A stretch of 44,669 nucleotides of DNA from Campylobacterales bacterium (GCA_026390075.1 JAPLGP010000028.1:56312-100980); one strand, 5' to 3'; positions 1 to 8,651 are shown, counted from the stretch's first letter. Notes: a model not told the origin generated them from the sequence alone. A program made the numbers and translations.

Positions 1-725
1 TCACATTTTTCAAGATAAGTAATCATGAGATGGTGATTGTTTTTACCAATTTGTTGATAGATTTTTTTACCAAAAAGATGTAAATTTGAGTGGAGTTTGA
101 TAATAGCCTTGTATTTTGAATTGTTGGAGATGAGTTTTTTTGCATCTTCTTTGAGCCACTTACCAAAATTACATGCAACATCGTCTAATTCTGGAAAAGA
201 ATCTGTACTGTTGTCTCTCACACCCTTAGCCAATTCTGTGAGCCATATAAGATGCGCCTCATAGTGCCCGATAATCTCTTTATCTATCAAATCAGACATA
301 GAATTTATTCTTAAGTTGTTGATTGATAAAAGCTTATTGATATGTTCCATAAAATAGATGTACGCAACTCGATTGTTGATGCTTTGAAAAAGTTTTAAAA
401 GGCTAAGAACATTAGAAGTTGTGTTGTCGTCTATCATTTTAGATAATAAAATATTTTTTAACCCCAAAATTTCATTGGTTGTAGCGATATAAGGTATATC
501 TTGTAAAACTTTCAGCGTAGCTAATTTTTCAAAATAGTCCAATATTTTTTCTTCGCTAAAACTACTATTAAAAGTATCTAAAATAATTTTATAGCTCTTT
601 ATTAACTCCGATATTTCTTCAAAATTATCTTCAGCAACACTCATATAAGGCGTGTACAGCTCAATGAAATCATTAAAAGTTTTATTACTATGGCTATTGA
701 AAAAGTTAGAAAAATTATATGTCAT
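1..725 (-). CDS. CZB-domain sensory protein, partial (C-terminus outside window)
   Basis: The minus strand is open from an ATG at 725-723 to the window edge, giving about 241 residues with no stop. AAGGA lies 6 bases upstream of the ATG. The N-terminal 150 residues are helical and unrecognised. Residues about 153-220 match the chemoreceptor zinc-binding (CZB) pattern: a His pair before a Trp (HYEAHLIW), then CNFGKWL near residue 185, then two His near 212 and 216. In known proteins these His and Cys residues bind zinc. CZB domains are usually joined to GGDEF diguanylate cyclases (as in DgcZ) or to chemoreceptors, so the missing C-terminus probably carries one of these; a cyclase is my guess because no membrane segment is visible. 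It sits 76 bases upstream of the next minus-strand gene end. Confidence 0.6.
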   Translation of the reverse strand, partial: MTYNFSNFFNSHSNKTFNDFIELYTPYMSVAEDNFEEISELIKSYKIILDTFNSSFSEEKILDYFEKLATLKVLQDIPYIATTNEILGLKNILLSKMIDDNTTSNVLSLLKLFQSINNRVAYIYFMEHINKLLSINNLRINSMSDLIDKEIIGHYEAHLIWLTELAKGVRDNSTDSFPELDDVACNFGKWLKEDAKKLISNNSKYKAIIKLHSNLHLFGKKIYQQIGKNNHHLMITYLEKC

Positions 726-801
726 CTAGTATCCTTGAAGCGATATTGCACATGCGTAAGGGCACATGATAATATTTTGTGATTAAATTGTAACTTATAG
801 C

Positions 802-2244
802 CTAAAAAACAAGAGCCTCATATACATAAATATCGGCATCTTTATACTCATCTAAGGGGATATTTGCTTTTTCATTTGCACAATGTTTTACAAACTCTTC
901 AACACTCCAGTGCATCTGCGTTGCTACATGAGGTAGATAAGTACCATTTTTAGAACCTTTTTGAATATAAATGCCATGTTTGCCTAAAACAATTTCATGG
1001 AGAGAATCTATCTTTTTTCTAGGTGTTAAAACTGAAATTTCTATCTCTAACTCTTCAAGTTCTTCAGGAGTCACTCTTGCAAATCTTTGGTCATGTTGCG
1101 CCGCTGCTACTGCCATGTTTATAATTACTTTGTAGAGTGGTTCGTTTGGTTCAAATGTGCCTATGCAACCTCTTAAACTATGGTTTTTATAAAGCGTTAC
1201 AAAAGCACCGAGTGGTTCTTTTAATTTTGCTGACAGTTTACTCTCATCTATGGATATTTTTTTGTTATGCAGAGTAGCTTCGTAAAGAGAGAGTTTTGCA
1301 AGGTTGCGTAATTCCTCTTTTTCTTGTTCATTTAAACGAAACGAATCATTTTTTTTATAAACTCGTAAAGCTCCATACCCTACAACTCTCTCTTTATCGC
1401 CATAAGAAGTGTCTCCAGAATTTTTGTACTCTAAGAGTTCATATTTATAATTTTGCCCCTCTGTGAGAAACATCAGCGTAATAATTGAAGTCCATCCACA
1501 TGCCGAAGTTTTTAACTCTTTTATGGAAGATTCTTCATTTTTTATAAGTGCGTTTATAAACTCTTCTGGTGAGCCTTTTTCTATAGCGTCCAGTGTGAGT
1601 TTATCGACTTCGTTGGCATGTGGATAGGATGGATAATGTGATAAATCACTGCTTATGACAAAAAGGTTTTCATCATTGAAGTAAGGACGAAGAGCCTCTG
1701 CAATAGTTTTGATACTTTGCATATTTTGTGTTGCGATTACAATTGGCACGATGCTTAAATCTTCGCCATAAATAGTTTGTAAAAAAGGAAGTTGCACTTC
1801 TATGGTGTGCTCTTTTTTATGTGCCTCAGGATGAAAAGTAAAAAGATTGGATGTTCTCATAAGTGCAGAAACTATTGTTTGATTGACTTTTACTTCGCCC
1901 AAAGGTGTTTCATAATTTCCTATAGAGTAGAGTGCAGCACCATTAAAACTTACATGATGGCTTGAACCTATGATAAAAATATTTTTGTATTTTTTGCTAA
2001 GTGTCGAGTACGCAGTTGCCGCGACACCGCCTGAGAATACATAGCCGGCATGTGGAACTATAATCGCTTTTATATCTTGTGTATCAAATTTTTTAGTAGC
2101 GTGCAAAGCTTCTTTTAGCTCAGACGAGAGTTCTGCACTGTTGCTACTATAAAATGAGCCAGCTACAGCAGCTGGTCTTGGGTTAGCGTTCATGATTTGT
2201 GATACCATCAGTACAATGAGCGCTAGTTGGCGTTTTTTACACAT
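802..2244 (-). CDS. AmmeMemoRadiSam fusion: Memo-like (AmrB) + AMMECR1 (AmrA)
   Basis: A 480-residue two-domain protein. Residues about 20-290 are a Memo-family domain with the metal-site-like VPHAGYVFSGG near residue 63 and the IGSSHH, HTIEVQLPF and SSDLSHYP blocks. Residues about 305-480 are an AMMECR1 domain with LRGCIGTF near residue 356. These domains are separate or fused partners of a radical SAM protein in the AmmeMemoRadiSam system, whose reaction is unsettled; no radical SAM gene is in this window. The N-terminus (MCKKRQLALIVLMVSQIMNA) resembles a signal peptide, which would be odd for a cytosolic enzyme. The start overlaps the upstream DUF1566 gene by 22 bases without an obvious ribosome site, suggesting translational coupling. 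Start uncertain; family call firm. Confidence 0.85.
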   Translation of the reverse strand: MCKKRQLALIVLMVSQIMNANPRPAAVAGSFYSSNSAELSSELKEALHATKKFDTQDIKAIIVPHAGYVFSGGVAATAYSTLSKKYKNIFIIGSSHHVSFNGAALYSIGNYETPLGEVKVNQTIVSALMRTSNLFTFHPEAHKKEHTIEVQLPFLQTIYGEDLSIVPIVIATQNMQSIKTIAEALRPYFNDENLFVISSDLSHYPSYPHANEVDKLTLDAIEKGSPEEFINALIKNEESSIKELKTSACGWTSIITLMFLTEGQNYKYELLEYKNSGDTSYGDKERVVGYGALRVYKKNDSFRLNEQEKEELRNLAKLSLYEATLHNKKISIDESKLSAKLKEPLGAFVTLYKNHSLRGCIGTFEPNEPLYKVIINMAVAAAQHDQRFARVTPEELEELEIEISVLTPRKKIDSLHEIVLGKHGIYIQKGSKNGTYLPHVATQMHWSVEEFVKHCANEKANIPLDEYKDADIYVYEALVF

Positions 2245-2633
2245 CGGATGTGTCTATCATAACTTTTTGCTATGATATCCGTTTTTGCATCTCTAAAATT
2301 CACAGCCCAAACTTTGTCTGCATCATCTACAAAGCGCGTGGATGACCAATAGACTTCGTTGTCAACAGATGTAAATCCTTCCACAATCGCAGGTTTGAAA
2401 CGAGTGTAATCTGCGATAGTGAGAAGCTCTTTGAGTGTTGGAAGACGAAAATCTTTTTGTCCAGCGATAGAGAGTTTGGAACAATACTCTTGTGCTTCAT
2501 AAAAAGTTATTTGTAACTCTTTGGTATCTTTGTTGTCCTGCCAAAGCAAAGATGTAGACGAATCGTGTATCAATTCAGTTGCACTCATAGAAGTAACGAA
2601 AAGGAGTGCCCAAGCCAAATGTAGTACTTTCAT
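2223..2633 (-). CDS. Exported DUF1566 (Lcl-type) domain protein
   Basis: A 136-residue protein with a signal peptide (MKVLHLAWALLFVTSMSA) followed by one DUF1566 domain. Visible marks are the opening LLWQD, the FRLPTLKELLTI block, the YWSST block and the closing RHIRCVK. DUF1566 is related to the Lcl adhesin C-terminal domain; the function of such small single-domain proteins is not known. It is probably periplasmic or surface-attached. It is the first gene of a two-gene unit with the Memo-AMMECR1 gene. A second DUF1566 protein lies at 8229-8651. Confidence 0.75.
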   Translation of the reverse strand: MKVLHLAWALLFVTSMSATELIHDSSTSLLWQDNKDTKELQITFYEAQEYCSKLSIAGQKDFRLPTLKELLTIADYTRFKPAIVEGFTSVDNEVYWSSTRFVDDADKVWAVNFRDAKTDIIAKSYDRHIRCVKNAN

Positions 2634-2659
2634 TTATAAATCCTTTGATATCCTTTTAT

Positions 2660-2763
2660 AGACTTCTTGCAAAACTCTCTCACAAGATTGCTTCACTTCG
2701 TTCGCAATGACTGTCATGTGCCAAGGAAGAATGACGAAGCAATCTGAGTTTTGCAAGAAGTCT
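2660..2763. repeat. Palindromic repeat, copy A (104 bp)
   Basis: The outer arms are AGACTTCTTGCAAAACTC and its exact reverse complement at the other end. Inner arms AGATTGCTTC and GAAGCAATCT sit inside them. Copies B (13482-13583) and C (21246-21347) are 102 bp and nearly identical to each other. Copy A differs in its centre, reading GTCATGTGCCAAGGAAGAAT where B and C read GTCATTGCGAGGAGGAAC. The element lies between two minus-strand genes and could fold into a long transcript hairpin. It encodes no protein, so it is best seen as a small non-autonomous or REP/MITE-like element. Confidence 0.85.
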
Positions 2764-2787
2764 TATGTATTGTACTATAATTTTTTT

Positions 2788-4008
2788 TTATTTAAAATAA
2801 GTTATTTTGTCGCCTTGAAAGCTCATTATGACTTCGCCATCAAGTACATCATTGTTGTAAAGTGACTGAGAATTTTGCACAGTTGTTTTGGCATGTGGAT
2901 TAAATAAAAGTGCATCCGCTTTTTGTCCAACTTCTATAATTCCAGCTTTTTTGTTTATGCTTGAAGCTGGATTTTTTACTGTGAGTTTTACGAGCTCACT
3001 CATACTGAGAATGCCAGATTTTACAAGTTTTGTGTAATAAAGTGAAAGTGCATCTCCAAGGGCTTCACACCCATAATGCGCATCATAAAAAGCTACTTCT
3101 TTATTTACAGGAGAAGAGGGCTGATGTAGGGTTGTAAGCATATCGACTTGATGATTTTTAAGTGCTTCTTGAAGAAGTTTTACATCATTTGCACAGACAA
3201 GAGGCGGATTGAGTTTTGCAGTTGTGTTGAAATTTCCACATGCCGTATCTGAGTGTAAAAGATGATGCAGGGAAACTTCACATCGCACATCCACACCCTC
3301 TTTTTTTGCTTTGTCGATGAGGTAGATTGAACGAGGAGAGGCGATAGCTTTGAAGAGAATTTTTATCTTAAAATGTCTTGCGATTTCTATCATCCGTGAG
3401 ACATGCAAAACTTCACTTAAATCAGGAATCCCAGCAAGTCCAAGTTGTGAACTCATATCGCCCTCAAGCATCACTCCGCTTTGAATCATAGAGTTGTCCT
3501 CAGCCTTACAAAAAAGTGTAACTTTATACATCTGTACATATTCGGCTATTTTTATCGCTAAGTTATTTTTTGCGATGGTACTCATGTAGGGAACTATTGC
3601 CCCTTTTTTAAGTAAAATGGCGATGTTGCTGAGTGTTGCGTCCTCTTTTAAAGTGTTGAGCATCATATCCACTTTTGCCCCATCTAAATCGTGTAAACCG
3701 TTTTGTGCAAACTCTAAAACCACTTCATTATCGATAGCGGGAGTAGAATCAGCATTTAAAACCACATGCCCGATTCCCCCACGAAGAGCCTCTTTTGAAA
3801 TGGCTTTGATATTTTTTGAGTTGAGAGTGGAGTCATGAAGTCTTACATTTGTGTCTATTAAAAGCGGCATGAAGTATGAGCCATCTGCATCTATTTTCAC
3901 ATCATCCACAAGGTTCAAACCTATCTCTGTTATAATCCCATTTTCTATGCGAACATCCGCTTTTTTTTCAGCCTGGGCATCACAAATTATTGCATTGGAT
4001 ATTACCAT
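2788..4008 (-). CDS. Dihydroorotase-like protein, probably non-catalytic
   Basis: A 406-residue amidohydrolase-fold protein aligned end to end with class I dihydroorotases: N-terminal strand cap, barrel, and the closing KAGIIEVGQKADALLFNP. Key catalytic features are missing. The metal-binding HxH of the IDxHVHLR motif reads NVRLH near residue 53, and the catalytic-Asp motif TDHAPH reads TTLHQP near residue 290. The EVSLHHLLH block is kept. Such pyrC-like pseudoenzymes are known as structural partners of aspartate carbamoyltransferase; no pyrB is present here, so this role is inference. It is divergent from the cytochrome c gene across a 53-bp spacer. An active hydrolase of unknown substrate remains possible. 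Confidence 0.7.
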   Translation of the reverse strand: MVISNAIICDAQAEKKADVRIENGIITEIGLNLVDDVKIDADGSYFMPLLIDTNVRLHDSTLNSKNIKAISKEALRGGIGHVVLNADSTPAIDNEVVLEFAQNGLHDLDGAKVDMMLNTLKEDATLSNIAILLKKGAIVPYMSTIAKNNLAIKIAEYVQMYKVTLFCKAEDNSMIQSGVMLEGDMSSQLGLAGIPDLSEVLHVSRMIEIARHFKIKILFKAIASPRSIYLIDKAKKEGVDVRCEVSLHHLLHSDTACGNFNTTAKLNPPLVCANDVKLLQEALKNHQVDMLTTLHQPSSPVNKEVAFYDAHYGCEALGDALSLYYTKLVKSGILSMSELVKLTVKNPASSINKKAGIIEVGQKADALLFNPHAKTTVQNSQSLYNNDVLDGEVIMSFQGDKITYFK

Positions 4009-4024
4009 TTTAAACCACCTTAGA

Positions 4025-4030
4025 TATAAT
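4025..4030 (+). promoter_or_regulatory. Candidate -10 box upstream of the cytochrome c gene
   Basis: TATAAT lies 32 bases before the TTG start in the 53-bp divergent spacer. A second AT-rich match (TTATAAT, 4039-4045) is nearer the start. There is no clear -35 box, which is usual for sigma-70 promoters in this phylum. AAGG at about 4051-4054 can serve as the ribosome site. Confidence 0.4.
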
Positions 4031-4061
4031 GTCGCTAATTATAATAAATTAAGGCTTAGAT

Positions 4062-4421
4062 TTGCGTTTTATACTTCTGCTATTTTTCATAGTTTCATTT
4101 ACACATGCCAAGACGGCGTATGAGAGTGGAAAAACTCTTTATATGGAAAAAGGATGTTACAGTTGTCATGGAAATAATGCCGAGGGGATGCATGTTTACC
4201 CGAAGCTCTCTAACCGTGCAAAAGGTTTTTTGACATACAAACTCAAACGATTTCGTGACAAAATCTCTGATAATCAACAACAAGAGATGATGATAGCGTT
4301 TGCAGTGGGTTTGAGTGATGCAGATATAGAGAACTTAACAACTTATTTGTTTGAGTTTGTGGAAGAAAAAAACAAAACAAAATATGATGATAGTAATCAT
4401 CTAGGAGATGGCGGTTCATGA
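4062..4421 (+). CDS. Periplasmic monohaem cytochrome c
   Basis: A 119-residue protein starting at TTG, with a signal peptide (MRFILLLFFIVSFTHA) and one haem-binding CYSCH motif near residue 36 of the precursor. The short class I cytochrome fold ends with AVGLSDADIENLTTYLFEF, which resembles the final helix of small electron-carrier cytochromes. The axial Met would be one of those after the haem site and cannot be assigned by eye. The gene overlaps lpxB by four bases (ATGA), so the two are cotranslated although functionally unrelated. The electron partner is unknown. Confidence 0.8.
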   Translation: MRFILLLFFIVSFTHAKTAYESGKTLYMEKGCYSCHGNNAEGMHVYPKLSNRAKGFLTYKLKRFRDKISDNQQQEMMIAFAVGLSDADIENLTTYLFEFVEEKNKTKYDDSNHLGDGGS

Positions 4422-5473
4422 AAATTTTAGTCAGCGCATTAGAACATTCGGCAAATATTCATCTCAAATCTCTCAAAAAAGAGTTAAGTGGGCATGTGGA
4501 ATTTGTAGGGATTTTTGATAAAGAGTTGGGAAATCCTATCGTTGATTTGCGTTCCTTCGCCATCATGGGTTTTGTCGATGCACTCAAAAAACTTCGTTAT
4601 TTTTTTAAGTTAAATGCTCAAATGGTAGAGTTGGCTCAGGGCGTGGATAAAGTTTTGCTCATTGACTCTTCAGGATTTAATCTCCCACTTGCAAAAAAAA
4701 TCAAAAAAAAATACCCAGAAAAAGAGATAATTTACTACATTTTACCTCAAGCGTGGGCATGGAAAAAAAAGCGAATTCCTTCCCTTGAAAAAACAATCGA
4801 CCACTTAGCTTCAATTTTACCTTTTGAGAAAGAGTACTACTCCAAGAATGCACCCATTACCTATGTAGGACATCCTCTGCTTGACCAAATTAGCGAGTTT
4901 AAAGAGAGTTTGAATGATGAGGTAAAAAATATAGTTTTTATGCCAGGAAGTCGCAAGGGTGAGATAAAAAAACTGATGCCAATCTTCAAAGAGGTGCGAG
5001 AAAAACTAGGAGTTGAAGGGACACTCATCATCCCAAAACACTTTACTAAAGAAGATATAAAAGAAGTTTACGGTACCCTATCGGGTTTTAAAATAGCACA
5101 TGAGGCGCATAAAGCGCTTTATGAGGCGGATTTTGCATTTATATGTAGTGGAACAGCAACGCTTGAAGCCGCACTTATAGGAACTCCATTTGTGCTGAGT
5201 TACATTGCAAAACCACTCGATTATTTTCTAGCGAGCAGACTTGTGAAACTGAGTCATATAGGGCTTAGTAATATTATGTTTCACAAGTTTAAGGGAAGAG
5301 ATTTACATCCTGAATTTATTCAAGGCGATGTAACGGTGGAGAATCTTGTAAAAGCGTATAAAGAGTTTGACAGAAGTACATTTTTAGAGGATTCAAAAGC
5401 ACTCCGAACTTACCTAAGTCATGGAAGTTCAAAAATAGTAGCATCAATTATAGAGGGTAGAAATGAAGATTAA
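4418..5473 (+). CDS. lpxB: Lipid-A-disaccharide synthase
   Basis: A 351-residue GT-B glycosyltransferase that joins UDP-2,3-diacylglucosamine to lipid X to make the lipid A disaccharide at the inner membrane. Recognisable blocks are LLIDSSGFNLPLAKKIKK, YYILPQAWAWKKKR, YVGHPLLDQI, FMPGSRKGEIKKLMPI and CSGTATLEAALIGTPFVLSY. The length is slightly below the E. coli enzyme (about 380). It overlaps the next gene by 11 bases. Together with the following aminosugar genes it suggests a lipid A locus. An uptake-like motif (4491-4499) encodes GHVEF. Confidence 0.93.
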   Translation: MKILVSALEHSANIHLKSLKKELSGHVEFVGIFDKELGNPIVDLRSFAIMGFVDALKKLRYFFKLNAQMVELAQGVDKVLLIDSSGFNLPLAKKIKKKYPEKEIIYYILPQAWAWKKKRIPSLEKTIDHLASILPFEKEYYSKNAPITYVGHPLLDQISEFKESLNDEVKNIVFMPGSRKGEIKKLMPIFKEVREKLGVEGTLIIPKHFTKEDIKEVYGTLSGFKIAHEAHKALYEADFAFICSGTATLEAALIGTPFVLSYIAKPLDYFLASRLVKLSHIGLSNIMFHKFKGRDLHPEFIQGDVTVENLVKAYKEFDRSTFLEDSKALRTYLSHGSSKIVASIIEGRNED

Positions 5474-6570
5474 TTTTATAGATTTACAAGCGCAGTATGT
5501 GGCATATAAGTCAGAGATAGATAGTGAAGTTTTAGAGGTTTTTAGTACGGCAATGTTTATTGGTGGAGAGAAGTTAAACAGACTTGAAAAATCTCTTGCA
5601 ACTTACACAGGTGCGAAACATGCAATCGGTTGTAGTAGCGGAACAGACGCTCTTTTACTTGCTCTTATGGCTTTAGATATTGGCGTGGGCGATGAGGTTA
5701 TCACAACTCCTTTTACTTTTATTGCTACGGCTGAGGTTATTGCACTTTTGGGTGCGACTTCTGTTTTTGTGGATATCGAAGCGGACACTTACAACATAGA
5801 CCCGACAAAAATCGAGAGTGCTATTACGAGCAAAACAAAAGCGATTATTCCAGTTTCACTTTATGGTCAATGTGCTGATATGGATGCTATAAACGCAATC
5901 GCTGCAAAACATAATATCGTGGTAATCGAAGACTCTTGCCAGAGTTTTGGGCCAGAGTTTTGGTGCGTCCTACAAAGGTAAAAAATCTTGTAACCTTTCA
6001 ACTATCGCATGTACAAGTTTTTTCCCTTCAAAACCTCTTGGTGCGTATGGCGATGGCGGAGCGATTTTTACGAGCGATGATGACTTAGCACTGAAGATGA
6101 GAATGCTTCTAAATCATGGTCAAAACGAGCGATATAAACATAAATACATCGGTATCAATGGACGACTTGACGCGGTTCAAGCAGCGGTTTTGAATGTAAA
6201 ACTGAAACATTTTGATGGGGAAGTAGCCCTTAGAGAAGAAATCGGCGCGAGATATTCTCATTTACTAGAAGATGCAGATGTTATCACTCCAAAAATACAA
6301 GAGGGTAACACAAGTGTTTATGCACAGTACTCTATCCGAGTAAAAAATAGAGAAGCGATGGTTGCAAAACTCACGGCAAAAGAGATTCCAACTGCAGTTC
6401 ACTATCCTGTGCCTCTTCACCTTCAAGAAGCTTTTGCTCCACTTGGTTATAAAGTAGGGGATTTCCCAATCAGTGAGTTGGTTGCAACTGAGATTATGTC
6501 GCTTCCTATGAGTCCTTATCTTACACAAGAACAACAAGATTTTATAGCAGATGCTATCAAAGGGAACTAA
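5463..6570 (+). pseudogene. DegT/DnrJ/EryC1 sugar aminotransferase (GnnB/WbpE type), frameshifted
   Basis: Two overlapping frames (5463-5981 and 5947-6570) together make a complete PLP-dependent sugar aminotransferase. The N-terminal part has the GCSSGTDAL and TTPFTFIATAEVI blocks and EDSCQSFG; the C-terminal part has the Schiff-base lysine block TSFFPSKPLGAYGDGG and the GINGRLDAVQAAVL block. The frame breaks exactly at a 13-bp tandem duplication of GCCAGAGTTTTGG (5938-5950 and 5951-5963). Removing one copy restores EDSCQSFGASYKGKK. Next to lpxB and a Gfo/Idh oxidoreductase, the best guess is GnnB, which makes UDP-GlcNAc3N for amide-linked lipid A; a WbpE-like O-antigen role is the alternative. 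The break may be a real mutation, a reversible slip, or a sequence error. Confidence 0.85.
5938..5963 (+). repeat. 13-bp tandem duplication causing the frameshift
   Basis: GCCAGAGTTTTGG is present twice in direct contact. Thirteen is not a multiple of three, so the duplication shifts the aminotransferase frame by one base. The two units are identical, which suggests a recent event or an assembly artefact. Confidence 0.9.
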
Positions 6571-7478
6571 TGCATAAAATCGCTATCGTCGGCTTAGGTG
6601 CAATGGGGAAAAATCACTACCGCGTTTTAAAAAGTATGAAAAGCGTGGAGATTGTCGGGCTTTGTGATGTTGTAAAAAATGGCGATTTTGATGAACCGTT
6701 TTATACAAACTTAGAGTTGATGCTTGAAGAGACACTTCCACATGCCGTAATCATTGTAACGCCTACTTTTTTACATAAGGAAGTGGCGTTAGCGGTTGCT
6801 GCTAGAGATATAAATATGTTTATAGAAAAACCTGCTGCTTCAAATGTAAAAGATGCAAATGAGATGCTTATCGCGGTAAATGCAAGAGGTGTAAAGAGTT
6901 GTGTTGGGCATGTGGAAAGATTTAATCCTGTGGTCAAAGCTCTTATAAAAGAGATAGCAAACCATGAAATTTTATCTATTTCTATCACAAGAAGCGGTTC
7001 ATTTCCTTCTCGCATTGCCGATGTTGGAATTTTGACGGATTTATCTGTGCATGATAGCGATTTGATACGATTTATTACCCAAAAAGAGATAGTAAAAAGT
7101 GCAGTTTTTAAATCGCAAAAAATCCATAAAACACATGAAGACAATGCTATTTTGGCTTTTGAGTTAGAGGGCGAAGTGGTAGGCGATATCACGACAAACT
7201 GGTTCACACCTTTTAGAAAAAGAAGTATCATCGTTGCATGTCGAGAGACAAAAGAGTCTGCGATAAAGTATTTTGAAGCAGATTTAATCTCGCAATCACT
7301 GAGCGAATACATCAACATAGACGGGAACTCTCATAGCACAAGAGCTTGTTTTATACAAAGAAGCGACGCACTCAGCGATGAACTCGAAGCTTTTGTACAT
7401 TACTTAGAAACAGGCAACAGAGGCTCTTTAGCTTCGATAGAAGATAGTATAATCACACTCGAAATAGCAAGTAAATAG
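6570..7478 (+). CDS. Gfo/Idh/MocA-family oxidoreductase (GnnA/WbpB type)
   Basis: A 302-residue NAD(P)-dependent sugar oxidoreductase. The N-terminal Rossmann motif is [12 protein letters not shown] (residues about 4-15), followed by the family EKPAA motif near residue 91 and the [10 protein letters not shown] and [12 protein letters not shown] blocks of the substrate domain. It starts at an ATG overlapping the aminotransferase stop (TAATG). In the GnnA/GnnB pair this enzyme oxidises the 3-hydroxyl of UDP-GlcNAc before transamination; that assignment is from context. Motif sites at 6738 and 6907 encode LPHAV and GHVER. Confidence 0.82.
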   Translation: MHKIAIVGLGAMGKNHYRVLKSMKSVEIVGLCDVVKNGDFDEPFYTNLELMLEETLPHAVIIVTPTFLHKEVALAVAARDINMFIEKPAASNVKDANEMLIAVNARGVKSCVGHVERFNPVVKALIKEIANHEILSISITRSGSFPSRIADVGILTDLSVHDSDLIRFITQKEIVKSAVFKSQKIHKTHEDNAILAFELEGEVVGDITTNWFTPFRKRSIIVACRETKESAIKYFEADLISQSLSEYINIDGNSHSTRACFIQRSDALSDELEAFVHYLETGNRGSLASIEDSIITLEIASK

Positions 7479-8228
7479 ATGTCTAAGGAAAATAATTTGA
7501 TTCATGAATCCGTAACGATAGAAGAGGGTGCAAAAATTGCCGGGGATGTCATCATCGGTCCGTTTTGTTTTATAGGAAAAGATGTAACGATTGAGAGCGG
7601 ATGTACTTTGGAATCAAATATTATCCTCAAGGGCAAACTTCATATAGCTAAAGATGTGAAAATTTTTAGTTTTGCAATCATTGGTCGTGAAGATTCAGAG
7701 ATTAGTGTAGGCGAAAACACACATATTCGAGAATTTACGCAAATTGGCTCACAAGAGGATGAAAATGAAGTACCAAAAAAGATAACGATAGGTGCAAATA
7801 ACTTTCTGATGGGTTATGTTCAGCTTTTAAGTGGCGTTGCACTTGGAGATAACTGTATTCTTACAAACGCTGTGAGACTCTATGAAAATGTAAAGTGCGA
7901 AGAGAGAGTTATCATCGGTGGACTAAGTAGCGTTATGGCAAATAACACTCTAGGAACAGGTGTAATGATAGGCGGTGCTTCTTTGGTAAGTAGCGATATT
8001 CCTCCTTTTACTTTGGTTGAGGGGAATCATGCGACCGTTAAAGGTTTAAATGTTATAGGGCTTAGACGCAGACTTGAAAATAAAGATGACATAGAAGAGA
8101 TAAAATCAGCTTATAAAAGAATCTTAGGCGAGAGTGTTGATAAAGAAGCTGCACAAGAGATAGCGGCAGCACATGAAAACGAGTATGTAAAAAGATTTGC
8201 TTCGTTTATTGCAACAAGTAATATGTAA
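7479..8228 (+). CDS. LpxA-like left-handed beta-helix acyltransferase without catalytic His
   Basis: A 249-residue hexapeptide-repeat protein that follows LpxA along its length. It has the repeats, the IREFTQIGS block, NFLMGYVQ, and the LpxA-type C-terminal helix region (VEGNHATVKGLNVIGLRRR). The catalytic histidine region of LpxA, AHIAHD in E. coli (H122, H125), reads VQLLSG near residues 112-117, and the later His in GGMTAVHQF reads GGLSSVMAN. It is therefore unlikely to be the ordinary UDP-GlcNAc acyltransferase. Its position right after the GnnA-like gene suggests it acts on, or scaffolds enzymes for, an aminosugar nucleotide. No spacer separates it from its neighbours. Confidence 0.7.
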   Translation: MSKENNLIHESVTIEEGAKIAGDVIIGPFCFIGKDVTIESGCTLESNIILKGKLHIAKDVKIFSFAIIGREDSEISVGENTHIREFTQIGSQEDENEVPKKITIGANNFLMGYVQLLSGVALGDNCILTNAVRLYENVKCEERVIIGGLSSVMANNTLGTGVMIGGASLVSSDIPPFTLVEGNHATVKGLNVIGLRRRLENKDDIEEIKSAYKRILGESVDKEAAQEIAAAHENEYVKRFASFIATSNM

Positions 8229-8651
8229 ATGAAAAAAATACTTTTAGTTATGATAGGTCTGAGTGTTGGTTTGATGGCTGACTTTGTGCGTGATGCAAAT
8301 ACAAAAATTGTGAGTGATAGTGTAACAGGATTAGAGTGGCAAGATGATGAAATAGGCAAAGTCAAGACATGGCAAAGTGCCATAGACAGATGTGAAAATC
8401 TCACCTTAGACGGAAGTGGTTGGAGATTACCAAACATCAATGAGCTAAAAAGCATCCTAGACAAAGACAGAGTAAATCCAGCCATAGCAAATGCATTTAC
8501 ACAAACTGATATCACATATTATTATTGGAGTTCTACTGAGTATAATGGTTATGAAGATGGTGCATGGGTCGTGGACTTTTATGATGGCAGTGCACGCAGC
8601 AACTATAAAGGAACTACTCTTTTTGTGCGTTGTGTAAGAACAGGAGAGTAG
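8229..8651 (+). CDS. Exported DUF1566 (Lcl-type) domain protein
   Basis: A 140-residue protein with a signal peptide (MKKILLVMIGLSVGLMA) and a complete DUF1566 domain: VTGLEWQDDE, WRLPNINELKSIL, YYYWSSTEY, WVVDFYDG and the closing FVRCVR. It starts at the base after the stop of the LpxA-like gene, so it is the last gene of that operon. Its role is unknown. It shares the domain, but little else, with the protein at 2223-2633. Confidence 0.78.
   Translation: MKKILLVMIGLSVGLMADFVRDANTKIVSDSVTGLEWQDDEIGKVKTWQSAIDRCENLTLDGSGWRLPNINELKSILDKDRVNPAIANAFTQTDITYYYWSSTEYNGYEDGAWVVDFYDGSARSNYKGTTLFVRCVRTGE

Noticed and set aside
3617-4123. Plus-strand frames opposite the dihydroorotase-like gene
   Set aside because: They mirror codons of the minus-strand gene, lack ribosome sites and resemble no family.
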